The translations under genes were made by a program, and so were the position numbers. Positions 34,244-44,543 of a stretch of DNA of 64,000 nt are shown here, one piece after another. Positions within the stretch are counted from its first letter, which is position 1; every line of letters starts with the position of its first letter. This stretch comes from Paragonimus skrjabini miyazakii (Eukaryota; Platyhelminthes; Trematoda; Plagiorchiida; Troglotrematidae). Location of the stretch: assembly GCA_014338405.1 (NCBI GenBank), contig JTDE01003423.1, forward strand, positions 1 to 64,000. Direction: 5' to 3'. The notes beneath the pieces are model-generated. The model was not told the DNA's origin. It worked only from the letters and a program-made list of their open reading frames with translations, and made no database searches.

Positions 34244-36383
34244 GTGAGCTTTTCGTGTCTTTGTTCTCGTAAACGCTGAGACGTTGCGTACATTTGAAAA
34301 CTTTTAATTAGTTGGGAGATATATTAATGCCACTTGCCTTGTGAAACATGCTTGCTTCGTACTTAGTGATAATTTTCAAATTAAATGCATGGCATGCTAA
34401 CTCTGAAACTTTTCGGTTCACGTGTGATAGTGGGCAGTGACCGCCATGTGATGTGCGTAAACTAACTTGATGAATTGTTACTAACTAAGGGAACGATTCC
34501 TTAGGACAAAATGGAGCTGACATTGCTACATTTAGCATGCTTTTGAAATAACCTGTAGTTAGCCAACCTATTCACTAGTTAGTCTGTAAATTATGGCCCC
34601 ACTTTTCAATCAAAGGCTCGTTATTTCGGTCCTCAATGCCTGTTTTATGTTCCTTCAGTTTATACAGCATGGCAAACCCGGCTTGCGTGCGATCGTGCGA
34701 TAGCAAATGTTTTGTGGCTTAAAAGCAAAAAGTTGCAATAAGGGTATACGAAAATCAGTCGTTTGAGCACATCTTACTCACCACTAGGAGTTTATTTTTG
34801 CCTTCTTAGTTTGCATACATGTGGTACATGCATACATGTATGTTCGTCGACTGCTATTAGGACTTTGTTAGTACAGATTTTAATAGAGTTGTCCTGATTA
34901 TCGGAGATGATGGGTAGGTGAAGGAATGTGGCAATTATCAGTAAACTGTAAACATGACCGCGTAATCAGGGTAAACATTTACACCCTTTGGATTTTGTTA
35001 AAAACCCAAACAGTCTGTTCACTGGACGTTTCTACTCATGACGCCATGTTAATGCAACTGCACACCTTTTTATTTGAATTGGATGCCCTTTTTCTTCCAA
35101 GGGATCATAGGTAACGTGGTTAAAGGCATCATAACCGTGTGCTTCTTCGTCGTTGTCAACCTTGAGCTGCACCTGCGGTACTGTGGCTCGTGCTGCCGTT
35201 ACACCTGACAACAGTCCACGAAGTGGCCGGTGAACAAATGTGTTTGGAAAAACAGCAAAAAAGCCCGAAGAAGGGGAATCAACTTTATGGATGCGTTGCT
35301 GATGCCGTAGAAACATCTTTATAGTCGTAGAATCGTGTATTGCTACCTAGGCACTCATGCACAGTCACGAATGCGACAAAATCCTGGATATAGCTGCTGA
35401 ATTTCTCCCCTTCATCTTGTCTGGCATACTTTCACCTGAAAAAGTCGACGCTCTGGTCAGCCTAGCTCTCCGGATCAACGCATCCTGACCACTACATCAG
35501 GTTAGCAGAAGAGATCAGGACTTGTGTCGATCATATCATCCTAATATCCAGCGGTATTCTGCCTAAATCCGTTGACAGGAAATTGACTCAAGTTAGAGTA
35601 GGTGTAATGTTTCATGGATATCGCAGGGTGTATGAAAACCTTATTGGATAAACATGGGCTGTACTTTTCACGACAAAATTAAACCAGTTTGCAAGGTTTA
35701 GGCATCACAAAAAGTTGGTGAGTCATAATTGTCTCCTAACAAGTTGGCTTACTGCGACCATTTCGGAACAGGCGACCATAGTACTACCAACTTCCTTGCG
35801 TTTATGAGATGAAGATAAAGTAATTGGTGTAACGTTAAATCACACACTTTTGATACCATTAAAAAAATCGTGGGAAAGGTTAGTGTTTGTATTAGCCGTG
35901 GCCCACAGAACTCGCTTCAGTTTCGCTGTTTTTCATGTCTGTGCTACTCATCAATAAGTGCTAAAACGTGCTATCGATCGCCTCCTGTTTGACGAAAATT
36001 AGCGCCAGCAAGAAAGTGGGTACGTCCAGTTTAATACAAAAACCTTAACTGTCATTTTCTTCGCAAGAATTCTGCTGACAATCGTATGTTCACCTGTTAA
36101 CGTTTTCACTATACTTACCACAAAGTGAAAGTGCTGTGAACATGTAGTCACATATGGGCGTGTTATACTGTGTAGCTACCCAATGGACCACTCGCTGTCT
36201 GCGTAGCTCTGTTTGTCACCGCATGGTAGACAGTCGTCATTTCCACTGAATCGTCGGCTGCCCTTGTGAGCTAGCTATTTTCAGTTGTATGCTAACAGCT
36301 CCTTCTTGACCTTTATCGGTGTAACCAAATGAATTGACCAAGTGGTTTTTGCATGGGGTCACCATTAAATGCTGTTTGCCGCC

Positions 36384-36880
36384 TTACAACAATAGAATGT
36401 TTGAGGAAGAAATTAGCATCTTTCCGGTCGCCAACGAAATTCGTATTCCTGGATGCTCTTCAGGACAGCATGAATTTGATGGTGCAATCCATCCAGGGTG
36501 CGTCCGACAATGAAGGTGTTGTCCAGGTACGCAGCTGTCTCGGAAAGACCAATGAGAAGTGTGTCCATCGCCTGCTGGAAAGTCATAGGAGCTGTCTTGA
36601 TACCAAACGGCAGTTTGGCACATTGAAATAACCCGCGGTAAGTGTTGTTAGTAACTTATTCACGGGACTCGGGTATGACGTCGATTTGTGGGTAGGCGTC
36701 AGCAAGATGCAATATGGCGAACACAAGTCCCGCCATTACGAGTTGTGTACGGATAGCCTGGTACCGGAAGTGGATGGCAATTCGATTCCAAGGCACACTT
36801 GGACCCAGTTGAGAAATCGGCACAGACGGAAATCACGACGATTGGAGCGGCCCAGTCAGAATACGACACAAGAATGAGGA
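36384..36880 (-). pseudogene. Ty3/Gypsy reverse transcriptase fragment (intron 4, antisense)
   Basis: Read on the minus strand from about 36,880: IVVISVCADFSTG (finger), LADAYPQIDV (first palm Asp in a DLxDAYxQI-type block), YRGLFQCAKLPFGIKTAP and TFQQAMDTLLIGL. Next comes AAYLDNTFIVGRTL, the catalytic YLDD box with the second Asp changed to Asn, and then HAVLKSIQEYEFR. This is the core RT of a K02A2.6-like Gypsy element. Stops and frame shifts break it at about 36,640. It abuts an unrelated LINE fragment at 36,976. Confidence 0.8.
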
Positions 36881-36975
36881 AGCCCTGTTCCCCAGAGCGT
36901 TTTTATCTCCCTGCACCGGTTGCCCATAAACTCTCACGCAGCTTGCAGAGTGGATGTACAGTGGTCTCAACAGAT

Positions 36976-37500
36976 TCACTTATTCCCTTGGAACTCTGTT
37001 GCGAAAAGGCAGTTGCAGAGATCGTTACGAGCAACCGAATCGAAATCAACCTTTAGGTCTAAAAAGATCACGACAGTCGGCTGTCTACAAGAAACAAGAG
37101 ACCGTTCACAAAGTAAAAGTGTAGTCAACGCAACATCGACCGGACTTGAACCCTGCCTGTCCTTCGCGTATCTGATTTTCTCTGGGCGTAGTGAGTCGAC
37201 GTACATTGAGACCAGTGAGTAACTTGTACGTAACAGACACTAGGCTGATGCCTCTGTGATTGTCGTATAGACTTCGATGTAGGTTAGCGAAGCGTAACAA
37301 GGCTCCTTGACCGGGTCTCTTATGGTTGACCGTGACCCCCGTCGTATTATCCAGTAAGAACGGAAAAAGCCGGATGTAATCTGGAGGCCTGATGTGGCTT
37401 CGAATACAACCATTGTACAGTGATGATCAGAATCAGACAAATGTCCGACTAATCTGACTAATGTCTTATTCACTGTCCTCGGGCCTGGCAAGTCCCTCAC
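36976..37500 (-). pseudogene. RTE-like LINE reverse transcriptase N-terminal part (intron 4, antisense)
   Basis: Read on the minus strand: YDNHRGISLVSVTYKLLTGL, then REGQAGFKSGRCCVDYTFTL (37,300-37,106) and PTVVIFLDLKVDFDSVARND (about 37,050-36,990). These are RT motifs of the LINE family whose later part makes up the duplicated segments at 27,663 and 41,252. One frame change lies near 37,105. The element ends abruptly at the Gypsy piece, so it is truncated at both ends. Confidence 0.8.
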
Positions 37501-38319
37501 TGTCAGGTGAGTCCAGCTGTTACGTCAGTGGCTCCTGGTACAGTCCTTCAGTAAAACCATGTATCATGTCGTCTCACAGGTTAGATTTTTGGGTCTCAGG
37601 CCTGGAGTGGGGTTCCTCATGTTAAAACCCTTCCGCGACATAAACAACCGGAAAATATCAAAAGTTATCGTCCTTCCGACGATGGCATTATTCAGCCATT
37701 GGTATCACTCTATTTTGCCCCCAAGTTTTAAACATGTGTGAGGTTCAAGTTCACTTGTTTTACCAATTAAGCTTTAGACTACATTGGAGCGTCAGTAGGC
37801 ATAGCTTGTGACAAATAATAGCTCTTCCACGCGTGTGAGAGGTCGTCTGCCAATGCGCACACGATACCTATTCGTTTTTTTATGGGCCGAATCTATCTAT
37901 CCATTTCCGTTTCATTGTTTGATGATAAAACTGCATATGGTCTGCTAATTAAGTTTACTCTTTTTTCCTGTAAATAAGCTGGCCAAGGGTTCGTTTCGTA
38001 CCCATTTTGTAGGATTTTCACAGGAATGTATCGTTACGTATGGCAATTGCGCGGAGCCGCCAGTAGTTTTGTGGTAGTGAGTACTAAAACGCTGATTGCC
38101 ATAGTTGACGCACGTTATAACCCATCTAGCGACATTGACCATCTGACATCATAAAGGTGTTAGATTGTCGTTCAAAAAAAGTCCGTCCTTAACAAGGATG
38201 TGGACAGATTTGTTGAGTTTGACTTTAGTTCTATCCATCTGTTAGCCTGAATCGTGGGTAACGCAACCGCTAGTCAGTGTTTGCTTCCGAAAATTGGATC
38301 AATGTGATCAGTCAGTTAG

Positions 38320-38760
38320 GTTGTATTTCAAGTTGAACATCACCCACAGTTAATAGCAGCTGTCGCATTCCCATAGACTTACCAGTCGGCCCCTTTCGAA
38401 AAGAAGCACTAGACTCGAGGTTCGCTCTCATTNNNNNNNNNNNNNNNNNNNNNNNNNNNNNNNNNNNNNNNNNNNNNNNNNNNNNNNNNNNNNNNNNNNN
38501 NNNNNNNNNNNNNNNNNNNNNNNNNNNNNNNNNNNNNNNNNNNNNNNNNNNNNNNNNGCCGCTGCCGGGAATAGAACTCCGGCTGCGCTGTTCATGAGGC
38601 AACCGTGTTTACCACTGCGCCATTGACCTCACGTTAGGCACGACTGAATTATCATATGTGAGCGCTCAACCACTTTCGCTTGTGAGTAGTGATCACGTTG
38701 CCCGATCGTCTCGACAGGAAACAGGTACTGTCTGTTAACTCGATAACCCCGCGATTAGGA
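38320..38760 (-). mobile_element. tRNA-derived SINE (family 2), contains assembly gap
   Basis: The element is homologous to 51,339-51,687. The minus strand reads GTCAATGGCGCAGTGGTAAAC (pol III A box, about 38,603-38,624), then CTCATGAAC, then GGAGTTCTATTCCCGGC (a decayed B box). The tail includes GAGCGAACCTCGAG and CTTTTCGAAAGGGGCCGACTG and ends in GGGTGATGTTCAACTTG. The tRNA-like head is preceded by a ~150-bp segment reaching TCCTAATCGCGGGG at 38,760. Most SINEs begin with the tRNA part, so the extra 5' segment is unusual. A run of N at 38,433-38,557 splits it. Confidence 0.7.
38433..38557. other. Assembly gap (125 N)
   Basis: Run of N inside the SINE. The homologous position at 51,451-51,476 has only 26 bases, so the gap length is likely nominal or the locus contains an additional insertion. 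Confidence 1.
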
Positions 38761-38965
38761 CTCCCTAGACAGGTCGAAATCTCCGATCTCATTAAACCTG
38801 CTAAGCGATATTTAAGTTGTAGTTCATTCTGCTACGGCTGAGTCGTGCACTCCATAAACTGACCAAGCGTTTATCTTACCAGACGTTAACCGAGATCAAC
38901 TCTTGGATAGAACCACGAGACGATCAGGGAACGACACCGTCACTCATTACGAGTTCCTTGACTGT

Positions 38966-39250
38966 TCATTCGTATAAAGTCAGCAGGTCTAGGACTTCAT
39001 GAACGCTCAGTTTATCGTGGCAGCATTCCAAGATCAATAATATGTCTGCATCCACCTTATTGCGGGTTGTTCTGACTTGTCTTCCTTTATCTTGTTTCGG
39101 ATTCCCCTTTCTTTTGTCGAAATGTTTTGTTACTGTTACATTGACCAGCGGTTTGAACCACAGTGACGTCCAGTCATGATCACGGCTGTTGGTGTATGTA
39201 GGCATAGTGAGGCAAAACAAAATCGCGAACACTAGGATCAGGTGTCCCAT
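38966..39250 (-). CDS. Candidate small secreted prepropeptide, antisense in intron 4
   Basis: A 94-codon frame with a strong start context (AAACTAAATGG). Residues 1-22 (MGHLILVFAILFCLTMPTYT and on) look like a cleavable signal peptide. NVT at 37-39 is a potential glycosylation site. KRK at 46-48 and basic residues around 55-65 could be prohormone cleavage sites. The C-terminus reads ILECCHDKLSVHEVLDLL. Its CC followed by x3, L, x8, L has exactly the insulin A-chain spacing CC-x3-C-x8-C, but with Leu in place of both later Cys. The B-chain-like part (LWFKPLVNV) also lacks the expected Cys. So it is either a strongly altered or dead insulin-like peptide gene, or a chance ORF. No polyadenylation signal was found close downstream. 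Confidence 0.25.
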   Translation of the reverse strand: MGHLILVFAILFCLTMPTYTNSRDHDWTSLWFKPLVNVTVTKHFDKRKGNPKQDKGRQVRTTRNKVDADILLILECCHDKLSVHEVLDLLTLYE

Positions 39251-40147
39251 TTAGTTTTTAATTACAGTTGTTATTAGTTTTAACACACAAGGTGCTTGAT
39301 GCTGTGTTATACTTGAGATCACGTGGGCTGGTGCTATCAGACCAAATAACTCTGAATGAGTGCAGTAGCAGTAACCTGTGCTGGAATCTGCGATTAGTTT
39401 AGTTAACTTTCTGTGAGCTGATACCTTTGTTTTTACACTTGTATCATTGCCACTTCAATATAAATTTATTTTTCAAGCAACTTAGTGCTTGACATGTCCC
39501 GTTTATCCTCATTCAATGAGAAATCGATGCATGACTGCCTTAGGTGCTGTGCATTCTTATCTACGGAGATCATACCACTGCGTTCCCATGAAGTGACGAC
39601 GGCTGGTTCGTAGCAGTGTTGACCGCTAACGCGGGTTGGATTCAAAGCTGCTTCAGCCGTTTGTATTGTCTCACTTTGGTCTACCAGACAGTTCCTGCTC
39701 GCTGACACGTATGGTTACAAATGCTTGACGTTAGCTGACTCTAACTGAACTGTGTTTTCATTCAGTAATACACGCTCCTAGGTAGACGTTCACAAGTTGT
39801 CATTTTCGTTTAAGGTTTTAGTTTACTGCTTTCAAATTTGATTTTGACGTCGGTAATCGTTTTATTGAGTGCGATTAACCGTCGATCGTTGATCAGAAGT
39901 TTATTTATCCCTGCAGCCTGAGAAGTCTATTGGACTGTCATTAAACATGAAAATAGAATATAACCGGTTTCTGTGAGGTCATCGACGGCTCGTCGCCCCG
40001 TGATTTGTATCCATCAAGCAGCCACGACTTACCTAGAGTTCGGACACATCACCTGTTTTTATTTCAAAATAGTTAACTGCTCCGATTTAATGCTGTTTAC
40101 TTTCTTCTTTACTATGTATACATGCCCCGTTTGTTTTGATTTTTCAG

Positions 40148-40402
40148 GTGCGGTACGTGATAGACCAGAACGTGATTCCTCCACTTTGTCGAATGCTTGG
40201 AGCGCGGGATACCCAAGTTGTACAGGTTGTACTTGACGGTCTGTCAAACATCCTCAGTGCTGCTGGAGATAATCGGGACCAGGTGACGGCCATGATTGAG
40301 GAGTGTGGTGGACTGGATCGTATTGAGGCCTTGCAAGAACACCAAAATATGGATATCTATCGCTTAGCATACGATATAATTGATCGATACTTTAGCGATG
40401 GG
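40148..40402 (+). CDS. KPNA4: Importin alpha exon 5: ARM repeats 9-10
   Basis: Encodes residues 406-490. It begins VRYVIDQNVIPPLCRMLG and contains VVQVVLDGLSNIL followed by EECGGLDRIEALQEHQNMDI and YRLAYDIIDRYF. These close the ARM superhelix and form the region that contacts the export receptor CAS/CSE1L in this family. The exon is 255 nt, phase 0 at both ends, closing AGC GAT GGG/GTGAGT. No frameshift. The C-terminal helix matches alpha-3 (IIDQFF in vertebrates) rather than alpha-1 or alpha-2. Confidence 0.95.
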
Positions 40403-41251
40403 GTGAGTCGGATGGTTTTTAACTTTTACGGCGTATTCTGGCACATTATTCCTCACCGTCAACTGCGCAAATTGTGCTCAATGTGATCGGTTCGTCGTCA
40501 AGGCATATAAACCCAACTTGCCCAGAATGGGGGTTCAGTAGTTCTAACTTCGGAGCTCCTAACAGCTGCATAACCTGAATCGCGCACGCCATCCATTCAG
40601 TGGGTTCATATGGCACAGTAGTGCAAAGGCTAACTAGACGTTGGATCGCAGAAAATTCCTTAAGGCTACCCAATGTCAGACTGAGTATTATTCATGACAT
40701 TTCATGAACGCGTTAGGAAGGGACATGCGCAACTGACCGGTGATCACGAGGCTTGGCTGTTTGTAAACGTTATTGAAGTAGAAACTTGTGCTTTAGGAAG
40801 TGCTATCAGATTCTTCAATCTTATCCGCACCACTGGCCTTGGGCGTCCGTTCGTCAGCAGAACTGCCAGCAAAGCAGATGGTGTACATGTATGCTAGACC
40901 ATTGAGTGGAGCACTTTGTGGACCAACTTTGCTAACTTTCTGCTGCTACCGTATTACTGCCACGCACCTGCAATGTGGTATCTTGCCTGTGGGCTTAGAA
41001 TCATTTATCAAAGTCAAGGTCTGCTATTGCCTCTCGACATTCAACCCTAATAGAACTGTTGTTGCAGATAACCTCTCGCTGCAAACTTTCAAAAAGGGTT
41101 GTGCAGAGATTTTGACTCGAAACATTCAACTAGTGTCGGCGACTAGTGTAGGATAATCCTTTTGTACCGGGGTCACTTCATGCTGGCTCCCTTATTCAAG
41201 AAAGGAAACCGAAGACTTGCGAAAGCCAGAGGGTTCTGAGATCAAATATAT

Positions 41252-42316
41252 TGGGTCGACTCATAATTGCCCAGGAGGCACACCGCGAAGATCAGGTGAA
41301 GTTTCGTCCTTGACGGGGATCTATTAGCCAACTCTTCTCAAAATTCTAGAGCAGTGCTAGACGTGTCGCCAGTCAACAGTCGTGGTTCCGCTCGAATATA
41401 CAGGCGAGGTACGCTTTCAGTATCGATAAAAGGCGAGGATGTGCCGAATGAGCGTGTGAACATATTGTCGGTGGTTTGCTCCTATATTTCAGCCCAGGTT
41501 AAGGTCTACCGTGAGCTGTAATCATTTCAACACCAAGAGCAATGCATGTCGATACTGTCCACCCTCACCGTTTTTGTGCAGTTTTTTCAGGCGAACTAAT
41601 GGAAGTCTATCTGCGACACCCACAGACTGCCGGTTTGGACCTTCTGCCTAGTTGACGACTGACTGATTTTGACTATCCCGACTGACACTTCAAACAGTAC
41701 TGGCAATGTGAGATGTTATCCTGTGCTCTGTCAAATGTGAATGCGTTGTGTATCCCGAAAGTGCTTTTGCAAGACTGCTCTGGTTGCATGAATTTAATGC
41801 TAGATAGTGCAGTTGCGGAGGTTATCGTTGAGCAGCTTGTGTGCTTAGGAAGTTGCACAGGCAGCGGCGGAAATATGAGAAATAAGGTAGTAGTTTGTAT
41901 CTCCAAGTCTAGAGTGATGTTAACTTATCCAATGCGTCTCTGACGGCCGAAGGTCGTTTCTCTGAAGCTGAAGGATCGTGTGTACAAGGCGACTGAAGAG
42001 CCTTGTTATTTTGCGGTTGCAAAGTTTGGTTATTCCTAGCGGAGTACGTAGACCGTCTTCAGATATTTATCTGCCAATATCTGTGTCCGATCGTTCGCAT
42101 CTGTTGTCATCTGCTGGTAAACAACTGAAGTTAGGGAGCGCATGTTGAGTGACGAATGCCAAATGAGTTTTTCTCTTCTATCTCTAAGTTTACACAGATT
42201 TGGATAGTTGGACCACATACGAAGGATGCCAGCTATACATCTGCCACACAGCACTTTTTGCTAACGCCTCAGCGGGCTGACTTAAGATGCGAGATGAACA
42301 GGTGCTGACCGGACGT
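41252..42316 (+). repeat. 1,065-bp near-identical duplicated segment, copy 2
   Basis: Same content and orientation as 27,663-28,727. The scattered mismatches include a T/C at 41,716 that changes Ser to Asn in an antisense frame. Homology begins at TGGGTCGACTC and ends at CCGGACGT; sequence on both outer sides is unrelated to copy 1. Confidence 0.9.
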
Positions 42317-43329
42317 AGATAATGCTCGGCTGGCGTTTGTAAATTTACACTATCTGCGTCGTCCGCTTGATCGCTATCTTTCTGCTACATGTCTAGTTCA
42401 TAGTGCCGCTGTAAGATCGATCCTATTGTGTATCTGCGAAACTTGGTACTCGCGGATGGTGTTCGCATAGTGTCCATTTCTGACAGTGTCTCCGAAACAA
42501 CGGCGTGTGGTGTGAACACCTTGCAACCTCGGTCAAATTCTTCGACCTGCTTTCGTGAATGGCTCCCTCTATCAACTCCTGGGCATGTTGACTTCATCTC
42601 ACAGGCTTTGTTAGCTTGACCTCATCTCACGACAAGCGTACATTGTATCCGTATGGTGAAGAGGCTTAACGAGATTGAAGTTGTATCACAAGGTTGTGAT
42701 CTTGGGACCGTGTTTGGGGAAGGCAGATAGATGGTAAGGATCTCTACATTACTGCCAACTTATCTGCATAAGTCCCCTAACTCTGTCTTCTGGCCGGGTT
42801 AAAGCTAATGACGACGTAATTGCCGACATTTAGCATCTTCAATGCGGTGCGAAAAAGCTATCCAGCCTCTTTCTTTTTTTCCCAGCTTCATAACAGGCGA
42901 GATCGTAGTGTATCTCAACAGATTCCTAATGTGATAGCGTGAACTGCTTCCAGGCATTCGACTTCGAGCTGTACAATATGTAGACGATAACACTAATGTG
43001 TGGGGATTCACAGGAAGCCCATAACCTCTAAGGCAGATTATAGGGTTCAGTCTGGTATGGCCTTTGCACCTACTAGGTACAATATTCTGTTGCAAGATTA
43101 ACAAGACTACGTGGCTATTCCCACTTAGTGAGTAGTTCGGATACCTCTGGAAGTCGTGTTGCCAATCCGCCTATTTTCTTCTTCCCCTTGTACCTCTTTT
43201 TCTTCAGTTTACACTGACTTTTTTTCTTTTATAGTGGCACGTTTGTCACTTCATGTGGTCATCTCGTGTTACATGTGCGTGACGTAGCAAGGTGCAGCCG
43301 TCAAGGGTTAATCAATGTATGGAACGGAA

Positions 43330-43690
43330 GAGCCTGTCGTGACTCAGATGGGCGGTGACTGGGTTCCCTAGGAATGATAACGACTAACGTAGATTGATTG
43401 CGTAGGCGTTGTTTGATCGTTTTGTCTGTGGCACAGTTGCAGTTACTGACTCATGACAGTGATGGTCACGAATAAACTGCCTTCCTGATGTTACCTTATT
43501 CTCACTAATAGCTCAGCTGTTTGCTTGTAAGGCGTAGACACCTTTATGTTGAATAGTTGAATTTGGGTAAGGGATCTTTGGTATTCGGTCTCATCCTTTC
43601 CCTTTTTTCCTTGCTGGGATCTGCTCTGCACTTCGTGATGTTATGACGTCGGTGTGACTCACTGATGTATTGCTATTTACGCTTGGCCGT
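43330..43690 (+). pseudogene. RTE-like LINE 3' end (intron 5, sense)
   Basis: A decayed C-terminal end (RDSDGR-LGSLGMITTNV, then RRRCLIVL) is followed by a 3'UTR resembling the tails at 24,450-24,740 and 59,340-59,000. The order is the same: GTCTGTG, CTGATG, TTATTCTCAC, GCTCAGCTGTTTGCTTG, GAATTTGGGTAAG and TTCGTGATG. Confidence 0.6.
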
Positions 43691-44079
43691 TTCAAATTTC
43701 GCCTGACTGAAGTACGGACAGCATTTGCGGATTGTTAATTCTGAAGCCGGTGTAATCTTGAATTTCTGTGTTAAACTTAACACATCTTATCATCGGGAAT
43801 AGGTCCCACCTATCCGTTTGGGAATTTCATAATCATTCAAATCGCTAGTTGTGAGTGCTGTCCGAAATGACAGCGTTCCGTTATCACTTACGTGCTTTCA
43901 TCCACACTTCTAATCCTGTTCAACTTTATTTCCTCCATTTTTCTTCCTTTTAGCAATTTCTTTCTAGGACATTAAGTACCACTGTTGCGGTGAGTGTCTG
44001 ACTTCTTACGGCCAAGCTCATAGCCGTTATAAATAATTGATAGGTAATTTGGCAGATCTGATAATTTAGAAGAGACCCA

Positions 44080-44185
44080 ATTGCAAAAAATCTAAGTTTC
44101 AGCCAGATTCGAACCAGCAACAGAAACAGGCCTAGACGCTGCAAATGCCCTACCAACCGAGCTAGGGAACCACGCCGGGAGATCA
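44080..44185 (-). mobile_element. tRNA-derived SINE (family 1), minus strand
   Basis: The minus strand reads GGTTCCCTAGCTCGGTTGGTAG (A box at 44,147-44,164) and, 49 bp on, GGTTCGAATCT (B box at 44,105-44,115). A tail ends TTTTTTGCAATTGGGTCTC. The A/B spacing is that of a tRNA gene, but the arms do not fold into a proper cloverleaf, so this is a SINE head rather than a tRNA gene. Confidence 0.75.
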
Positions 44186-44433
44186 GCAATGTTATTTGAA
44201 CCTAGTTGCTCACCGAACCAAATTTTCAAATTTGTCAAACTACTTGTCAGTAATACAATTCCAATGCTGATTGGTGGTGTTGATGAATTCCGGCGTGAAC
44301 TGATCTAGTTATCCTGCTGGAGCAGTCAATCTTCTGGATTATTTGGTAGATTCCATGTGACATAGTTTGGTGGGTAACTAGGTTTAAATGTGGAACTTGT
44401 GGGCTTCTGGTTGTTTCTGAGCTTCCGGTTTCG

Positions 44434-44543
44434 TAGCTAGGCTGGTAGAGCGTTTGCTGCGTCTGTGCATGCTATTTCTGTCTAAGGTTCGAGTTCATCC
44501 TAGTCCAGGTTTTTTGCAATTAGGTCTCATAAATAAATGAGAC
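44434..44543 (+). mobile_element. tRNA-derived SINE (family 1), plus strand
   Basis: A box TAGCTAGGCTGGTAGAGCG from 44,434 and B box GGTTCGAGTTC at 44,486-44,496, 52 bp apart. The tail TTTTTTGCAATTAGGTCTC is the same as in the minus-strand copy 250 bp to the left. The two SINEs are divergently oriented. Confidence 0.75.

Larger units (their letters stand above)
34244..40147 (+). other. Importin alpha intron 4 (5,904 bp)
   Basis: The donor is GTGAGCTT; the acceptor is GATTTTTCAG at 40,138-40,147. It holds a minus-strand Gypsy RT piece, a minus-strand LINE RT piece, a tRNA-derived SINE with the assembly gap, and the antisense ORF at 38,966-39,250. No gene is seen in 34,244-36,380 or 37,500-38,310. 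A minus-strand frame near 35,130-35,460 may be gag-like but is too weak to call. Nothing is recognised in 39,260-40,147. Confidence 0.9.

Noticed and set aside
35130..35460. Minus-strand gag-like reading (QDEGEKFSSYIQDF) in intron 4
   Set aside because: Only one short motif and several frame breaks; not enough to assign a Gypsy gag.
38312..38602. Minus-strand ORF spanning the N gap
   Set aside because: The open frame is created by undetermined bases inside a SINE.
39973..40236. Plus-strand ORF overlapping the start of importin exon 5
   Set aside because: It reads exon 5 in the wrong frame; the importin frame starting at 40,148 is supported by homology and splice phase.
44105..44164. Possible tRNA gene (A and B boxes present)
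   Set aside because: The acceptor and anticodon stems do not pair convincingly, and the same head plus tail recurs at 44,434-44,543, so it is a SINE.
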